A stretch of 8,764 nt of DNA from Cloacimonetes bacterium SCGC AAA252-N17 (GTDB lineage Bacteria > Cloacimonadota > Cloacimonadia > JGIOTU-2): NCBI GenBank assembly GCA_000404785.1, contig ASNI01000083.1:1-8764 (forward strand). Reading direction: 5' to 3'. The notes beneath the pieces are model-generated. The model was not told where the DNA came from and searched no databases. It saw nothing but the letters and a program-made list of their open reading frames with translations. Positions 7,072 to 8,764 of this stretch are shown here, one piece after another (within the stretch, counting starts at the first letter, position 1; each line of letters begins with the position of its first letter). A program made the position numbers and the translations under genes.

Positions 7072-8580
7072 ATGAAACAAAAAAAATGTATTATTCTATT
7101 ATTAAGCATATTCACGATTATACTTTTCCCTTTTACCGGAATATGTGACACCAATGTATCAGGCAATCAATCAGGCACTTGGTCGCTGGCGGGCAGCCCA
7201 TACTTTGTGGTAGGTGATGTGACTGTTCCCTCCGGGAACTCTCTCATCATTGAACCCGGTGTGATGGTCGAAGTGCAGGGAAATTTTAGAATTACTGCTG
7301 AAGGCTTTATAACAGCACTGGGAACCATTTCTGATTCGATCAAATTTTATGGGCAGGGAACTACTACATGGGAAGGCATTCGCCTTGAGGATGAGGTAAA
7401 TCAGAGTACATTTTGTTATTGCAGAATTTCAAACACTGCCGGCACAAACGGGTATGGAATTCACTCGGTAAATGCTGAGGTTATCATTCAAAACTGCTCC
7501 TTTGACAATCATAGAAATGCAGTATGCTTCTCTGCAATAGGTTATGACAATCCCTCATATATGGAAATTTCAGATTCAAAAATTTCAACTTGTGAACAGT
7601 GCGGAATATTCATAGCAGAAAACTCAAACGTTCTTGTTGATAATTGTGAGATCATCCAATGTGGAAAGGGCACATCGTACTGGCCGGGAATTCAGCTATC
7701 GCTCCAGACACCCGCCGGTGAGTGCAATCCGACAATCACAAACAACTACATCCATCATAATGACAAACAGGGAATCACAATGGCGAATATTTTCAACTAT
7801 GGAGAAATGGCTCCTCACGTAGAGAATAATATCATAGAATACAATCTCACAGGCGTGTATCTCTACAATGCTCAAGGATACTATAAGAATAATGATATCC
7901 GTCATAATTATATCCTTGGCGATCCGAACTCGGGTGCAGGTGTAATGCTCTATGGGTCAGGAACAAACGGTACTTTTGTGCTGAATGAGATCTCGTATAA
8001 TTTTTGTGGTTTTTTCTGCATGTCGGATGCGACATCGAATCTTGGAGATCTCGGCAATTTCGATCCAAATGATGACGGAGAAAATAATATACACGATAAT
8101 ATTGATGAAGAAGGCACGACCTACAGCGTTTACAATATGTCTTCGCTGGACATGAAGGCAGAAAATAATTCCTGGGATAGTGAAAATTACACTGAAATCG
8201 CTGAAACTATCATTGACGGGAATGATAATCCCTCTTACGGCATTGTTGATTTTGACCCGATCTATAGCGGTGTTGCACAGGACCCGCAAACTGAAGAAGC
8301 TGTCTGTAATCTTATTGGGAACGTTCCCAATCCTTTCACAAACTCCACGATGATTTCCTTCTCTCTTGCATCACAAGCACATGTCTTGATAGATATTTTC
8401 AATCTAAAAGGACAAAAGATTAAAACTCTACCATCCTCTCACTTCGAGAAAGGCACATATTCAATTTTGTGGAATGGAAAAGATGAAGTGGATAAAACCG
8501 TGCCAGCTGGAATCTATTTCTATAATTTGAAAGTGAACGGTGAAGTGGAAGGTGTGAGGAAATGTTTGGTAATAAGGTAG
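7072..8580 (+). CDS. Secreted right-handed beta-helix protein with C-terminal FlgD-like/T9SS-type sorting domain
   Basis: The 502-residue product begins with a signal peptide (MKQKK, hydrophobic core at about 7-20, probable cleavage near residue 25). The frame stays open upstream to a TTG at 6985 and an ATG at 7030, but only the ATG at 7072 puts the signal peptide at the N-terminus; CAGG at 7059-7062 is a weak ribosome site. Residues about 28-105 form the start-of-helix cap common in FCB-group secreted proteins (GTWSLAGSPYFVVGDV, then SLIIEPGVMVEV, then a TALGT strand). Residues about 110-345 are parallel beta-helix (NosD/pectate-lyase-like) coils, each with an N-N/C-x-I motif, for example IIQNCSF, LVDNCEI, ITNNYI, VENNII and FVLNEI. 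Residues about 412-502 are an Ig-like FlgD-type domain starting at NVPNPFTNST and ending GIYFYNLKVNG...LVIR, which resembles type IX sorting modules. The mature protein has 13 cysteines. Beta-helices often bind or cleave polysaccharides, but no catalytic residues can be assigned, so the substrate is unknown. Confidence 0.85.
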   Translation: MKQKKCIILLLSIFTIILFPFTGICDTNVSGNQSGTWSLAGSPYFVVGDVTVPSGNSLIIEPGVMVEVQGNFRITAEGFITALGTISDSIKFYGQGTTTWEGIRLEDEVNQSTFCYCRISNTAGTNGYGIHSVNAEVIIQNCSFDNHRNAVCFSAIGYDNPSYMEISDSKISTCEQCGIFIAENSNVLVDNCEIIQCGKGTSYWPGIQLSLQTPAGECNPTITNNYIHHNDKQGITMANIFNYGEMAPHVENNIIEYNLTGVYLYNAQGYYKNNDIRHNYILGDPNSGAGVMLYGSGTNGTFVLNEISYNFCGFFCMSDATSNLGDLGNFDPNDDGENNIHDNIDEEGTTYSVYNMSSLDMKAENNSWDSENYTEIAETIIDGNDNPSYGIVDFDPIYSGVAQDPQTEEAVCNLIGNVPNPFTNSTMISFSLASQAHVLIDIFNLKGQKIKTLPSSHFEKGTYSILWNGKDEVDKTVPAGIYFYNLKVNGEVEGVRKCLVIR

Positions 8581-8633
8581 TTGTATTTTTATTAAGATAA
8601 ATATATCCATTTAAGATTAATAAAAAAATACAA
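8581..8633. terminator. AT-rich hairpin, candidate bidirectional terminator
   Basis: Directly after the stop codon, TTGTATTTTTATTAA (8581-8595) pairs with TTAATAAAAAAATACAA (8617-8633), leaving a two-base bulge and a 21-base loop. The stem has only one G:C pair per arm, so it is weak by the standards of intrinsic terminators, but its position is telling: it fills the space between the stop of the beta-helix gene at 8580 and the stop of a possible convergent frame at 8637. T-rich tracts are part of the stem on both strands. Confidence 0.4.
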
Positions 8634-8636
8634 GTT

Positions 8637-8764
8637 CTAAATCATCAAATCAGGGATACCCCCAAAAATTCGATGAAGATTCTCTGGATAGTGCATGAAT
8701 AAAGTGTTTTCGGAGAATTCTTCGCGGAAAATTACTTTTAGAAAAACTGTTAATTTGTATCTAT
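8637..8764 (-). CDS. Possible 3' end of a convergent gene entering from the right edge
   Basis: On the minus strand a frame is open from the window edge (first full codon at 8762) to a TAG at 8637-8639, giving 41 residues. It begins RYKLTVFLKVIFREEF and ends IFGGIPDLMI. The composition is protein-like, with amphipathic stretches and no odd codons, and its stop lies just past the hairpin that follows the plus-strand gene, as expected for convergent neighbours. I recognise no family. Forty-one open codons can occur by chance in AT-rich DNA, and a competing plus-strand frame from the ATG at 8695 also runs off the edge, so this is tentative. Confidence 0.3.
   Translation of the reverse strand, partial: RYKLTVFLKVIFREEFSENTLFMHYPENLHRIFGGIPDLMI

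Noticed and set aside
7183..7197. CTGGCGGGCAG segment as a second copy of the 18-bp palindrome
   Set aside because: Only seven bases (CTGGCGG) match, and the segment encodes conserved beta-helix cap residues (SLAGSPY).
7957..8289. A 110-residue open frame on the minus strand
   Set aside because: It is the antisense shadow of the beta-helix gene; the hydrophobic look comes from the reverse complement of Asn/Asp-rich codons.
8695..8764. A plus-strand frame beginning MNKVFSENSSRK and running off the edge
   Set aside because: It has only 23 codons and a poor ribosome site, and conflicts with the longer minus-strand frame whose stop fits the hairpin; it cannot be excluded without more sequence.

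Overview
The window looks like a chromosomal fragment from an AT-rich, Gram-negative, uncultured-type bacterium, probably in or near the FCB supergroup, with Cloacimonadota as my first guess. The reasons are a lipoprotein with a standard lipobox, an apparent outer-membrane beta-barrel end, and above all a secreted beta-helix protein with a C-terminal FlgD-like/type IX-like sorting module of the 'NPF...GIYFYNLKVNG' style. The lineage is an inference from gene style, because no rRNA or marker gene is present. No tRNA, rRNA, CRISPR array, transposase or phage gene was seen.

Layout: (a) 1-206 is the 3' end of a probable beta-barrel protein. (b) 207-417 is an AT-rich gap with an extended -10 promoter candidate. 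(c) 418-5184 is a tight same-strand cluster of three signalling genes: a lipoprotein with two tandem Cache domains, a membrane-anchored periplasmic multi-lobe Cache protein with no cytoplasmic output, and an 853-residue cytoplasmic REC-PAS-GAF-PAS-GAF-like-GGDEF response regulator with an intact diguanylate cyclase active site and inhibitory site. (d) 5185-5404 is a 220-bp gap holding a signal-peptide-like mini-ORF between two 10-bp inverted repeats. (e) 5405-6988 encodes a two-domain kinase-like protein (APH fold plus P-loop kinase). (f) 7072-8580 encodes the secreted beta-helix protein. (g) 8581-8764 carries an AT-rich hairpin and possibly the 3' end of a convergent gene entering from the right edge.

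The three-gene cluster is the most interesting part. Two extracytoplasmic proteins built from ligand-binding Cache folds, neither with its own signal-output domain, sit directly upstream of a c-di-GMP synthase whose REC domain needs a phosphodonor. No histidine kinase lies in the window. A reasonable inference is that the Cache proteins bind small molecules outside the cytoplasm and act through an unlinked receptor kinase that phosphorylates the cyclase. The sequence does not prove this link. An 18-bp perfect GC-rich palindrome sits in frame inside the second sensor gene and looks like a dispersed repeat insertion.

The kinase-like gene and the beta-helix gene are co-oriented with the cluster, but each has wider spacing and possible signals of its own, so they need not share its transcript or its job.
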